Source of the DNA: Pseudoalteromonas shioyasakiensis
GTDB taxonomy: Bacteria; Pseudomonadota; Gammaproteobacteria; Enterobacterales; Alteromonadaceae
Direction of reading: 5' to 3'
Assembly: GCF_019134595.1 (NCBI RefSeq)
Contig: NZ_CP077770.1
Location: forward strand, 1,570,001-1,634,000
Length of the DNA stretch: 64,000 nt
Positions 62,752-64,000 of this stretch are shown piece by piece; the first letter of the stretch is position 1, and every line of letters begins with the position of its first letter. The translations under genes were made by a program, and so were the position numbers. A model generated the notes under the pieces. It saw nothing but the letters and a program-made list of their open reading frames with translations. It had not been told where the DNA came from and did not search any database.

Positions 62752-64000
62752 TTGCTAACCATTTTTTCTAGGTCTTTAGCAGCCAAGGTGTTATTGGCAT
62801 TGACACTCGTTTTACTTGTAATGGGGGCGAGTTACTTTGTCTTGAACAAGCGATTGCAAAGAATTGAAACATCTTTTAACGATATAAGCCGCATTAGTAA
62901 TTATGCCGTGGGTATACTTCGTATAAATAAAGATATTGTTGAAATGCAGCGTGATATTTCAGTTTATGGATTCTCAGGCAGTAAAACCGTATTTAGTAAA
63001 ATAATAGAGAACTTTGAAAGTATAAAAGCACGTTTAGAAAGTGTTGATTTGAAAAGTGATGAACTTGAAAGCCAAGTTTATTTAAATTCAATGACACAGC
63101 TGATTTCACGGTACGGTGAAAATCTAGATGTGCTTGCCAAGCGTTATGAAATAAAAACAGAGCTCACTGACGTTGAGTTACCGCAAATCTATTTAGCAGC
63201 TATTAATGAATTAACCAACCTCAAATTAACTGCGACTACCAATGAAGAGAAGTTGGCTATTACTGAACATCTTAATGTATGGCATGAATTACATCGTGAT
63301 GCCTCTTTGTTTCTTGCCAAAAAAGATTATTCTAAAAGAGCAGCGGTTAATAAGGCGCTGGCTATTTTATCAAATCAGTCACAAACCAACACTGATCTAA
63401 GTAATAACCGTGAACATGCGAAAACATATAAACAGGCTTTTTCGAGAGGTGTGCAGGCTAACCGAAACTATTTAAGCTTGGTTAATGTTGTTATGGCTGG
63501 CGATGCTATAGAGTTCGGTACCCTTGCAGATAAACTAAGAGAGCAATCCCTAGAAAAATTGCAAAAGATTAAAAGTGAAGCGCAAGAAACAGTAATAAAA
63601 ACAGATCAAACTCTGCGTTTTCTTGCTGTTGGTGTAGTTATCTACATTATCGTGCTTGCAATCTATTTCCACCTGCATATATCGCGTGCAATTACACGTT
63701 TAACCACAAGTTTTCAATACTTCTTAGCTGGTGATTTATCAGCTCCTATTTATGATTTAAAGCGTAACGATGAAATTGGTGTGCTTGCAACTGCGGCAGA
63801 TAGATTTCGGGTGTTAAGCCAAGACCTTACCCAAGCCAAGAAAACGGCAGAACACACCACCAAGGTGAAATCAGAGTTTTTGGCAAATATGAGCCATGAA
63901 ATTAGAACCCCTATGAATGGCATTTTAGGAATGGCGCGGCAGTTGAGTCGTACCAGTTTGTCTCATGAACAAATGAAGATGCTTAATATTATACAATCTT
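62752..64000 (+). CDS. Membrane histidine kinase, truncated by the window end
   Basis: Starts at TTG 62752, five bases after AAGGAG, which overlaps the stop of the solute-binding protein gene. The frame is open to the window end (416 residues and a partial codon). Membrane helix 1 is about residues 8-29 (AAKVLLALTLVLLVMGASYFVL), followed by a helical periplasmic domain to about 285, helix 2 (FLAVGVVIYIIVLAIYF) and HAMP (SRAITRLTTSFQYFLAGDLS). HisKA follows with the phospho-His in FLANMSHEIRTPMNGILGMA (about 380). The layout is like TorS-type kinases that read a partner binding protein. Confidence 0.9.
   Translation, partial: MLTIFSRSLAAKVLLALTLVLLVMGASYFVLNKRLQRIETSFNDISRISNYAVGILRINKDIVEMQRDISVYGFSGSKTVFSKIIENFESIKARLESVDLKSDELESQVYLNSMTQLISRYGENLDVLAKRYEIKTELTDVELPQIYLAAINELTNLKLTATTNEEKLAITEHLNVWHELHRDASLFLAKKDYSKRAAVNKALAILSNQSQTNTDLSNNREHAKTYKQAFSRGVQANRNYLSLVNVVMAGDAIEFGTLADKLREQSLEKLQKIKSEAQETVIKTDQTLRFLAVGVVIYIIVLAIYFHLHISRAITRLTTSFQYFLAGDLSAPIYDLKRNDEIGVLATAADRFRVLSQDLTQAKKTAEHTTKVKSEFLANMSHEIRTPMNGILGMARQLSRTSLSHEQMKMLNIIQS

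Overview
The window is a stretch of AT-rich gammaproteobacterial chromosome, most likely from Pseudoalteromonas or a close relative in Alteromonadales. The evidence is the recN-nadK/grpE and dapB-carA-carB-greA blocks, a lysine-riboswitch lysC, an FMN-riboswitch ribB, a YcbB/YcbK-type peptidoglycan pair, Na+/H+ antiporters of the NhaC and NhaD types, and many TonB, Tat and lipoprotein export signals. I see no tRNA, rRNA, CRISPR array, insertion sequence or prophage. Base composition was judged by eye, not computed.

Layout. 0-7.5 kb: a secreted two-domain protein bracketed by near-identical terminators, then recN, nadK, an HrcA-like repressor gene and grpE, the last with a good sigma-32-type promoter. 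7.5-14 kb: a Bcr/CflA drug exporter, an M48 lipoprotein protease, a large unrecognised exported protein, a Tsx-like nucleoside porin and an NhaC antiporter. These lie where dnaK-dnaJ sits in some relatives. 14-20 kb: dapB, carA, carB and greA. The carAB leader has a terminator hairpin read through by a 26-codon arginine-rich leader ORF that ends on the TTG start of carA. 20-24 kb: an S66 peptidase, a nitroreductase/LysR divergent pair, and ribB under an FMN riboswitch. 24-29 kb: cell-envelope hydrolases, including an L,D-transpeptidase next to an M15-type peptidase with an EF-hand-like insert in its zinc domain. 29-37 kb: an RND efflux pump with its adaptor, a YkgJ-type protein, an ankyrin protein, a TonB receptor and a DUF4136 lipoprotein. 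37-42 kb: an MksF-MksE-MksB condensin operon without a MksG/JetD nuclease gene. 42-46 kb: nhaD, the lysine riboswitch with lysC, and a tail-overlapping phosphopantetheinyl transferase. 46-51.5 kb: an NSS transporter, a GPx-LDH pair, a beta-hydroxyacid dehydrogenase and exonuclease I. 51.5-54.6 kb: a run of small unrecognised genes, including a 58-residue peptide with two identical 14-residue repeats, then an SbtA-type bicarbonate permease divergent from a CbbR/CmpR-like LysR. 54.6-64 kb: signalling genes, namely two GGDEF proteins, a hybrid histidine kinase, a Tat-exported solute-binding protein and a second kinase cut off by the window end. The last three look like a binding-protein-linked sensory system.

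The most unusual items are the repeat peptide at 51731-51907, whose two DNA repeats differ only at synonymous third positions, the carAB leader-peptide attenuator, the nuclease-less MksBEF operon, and the kinase/binding-protein/kinase cluster at the right end.
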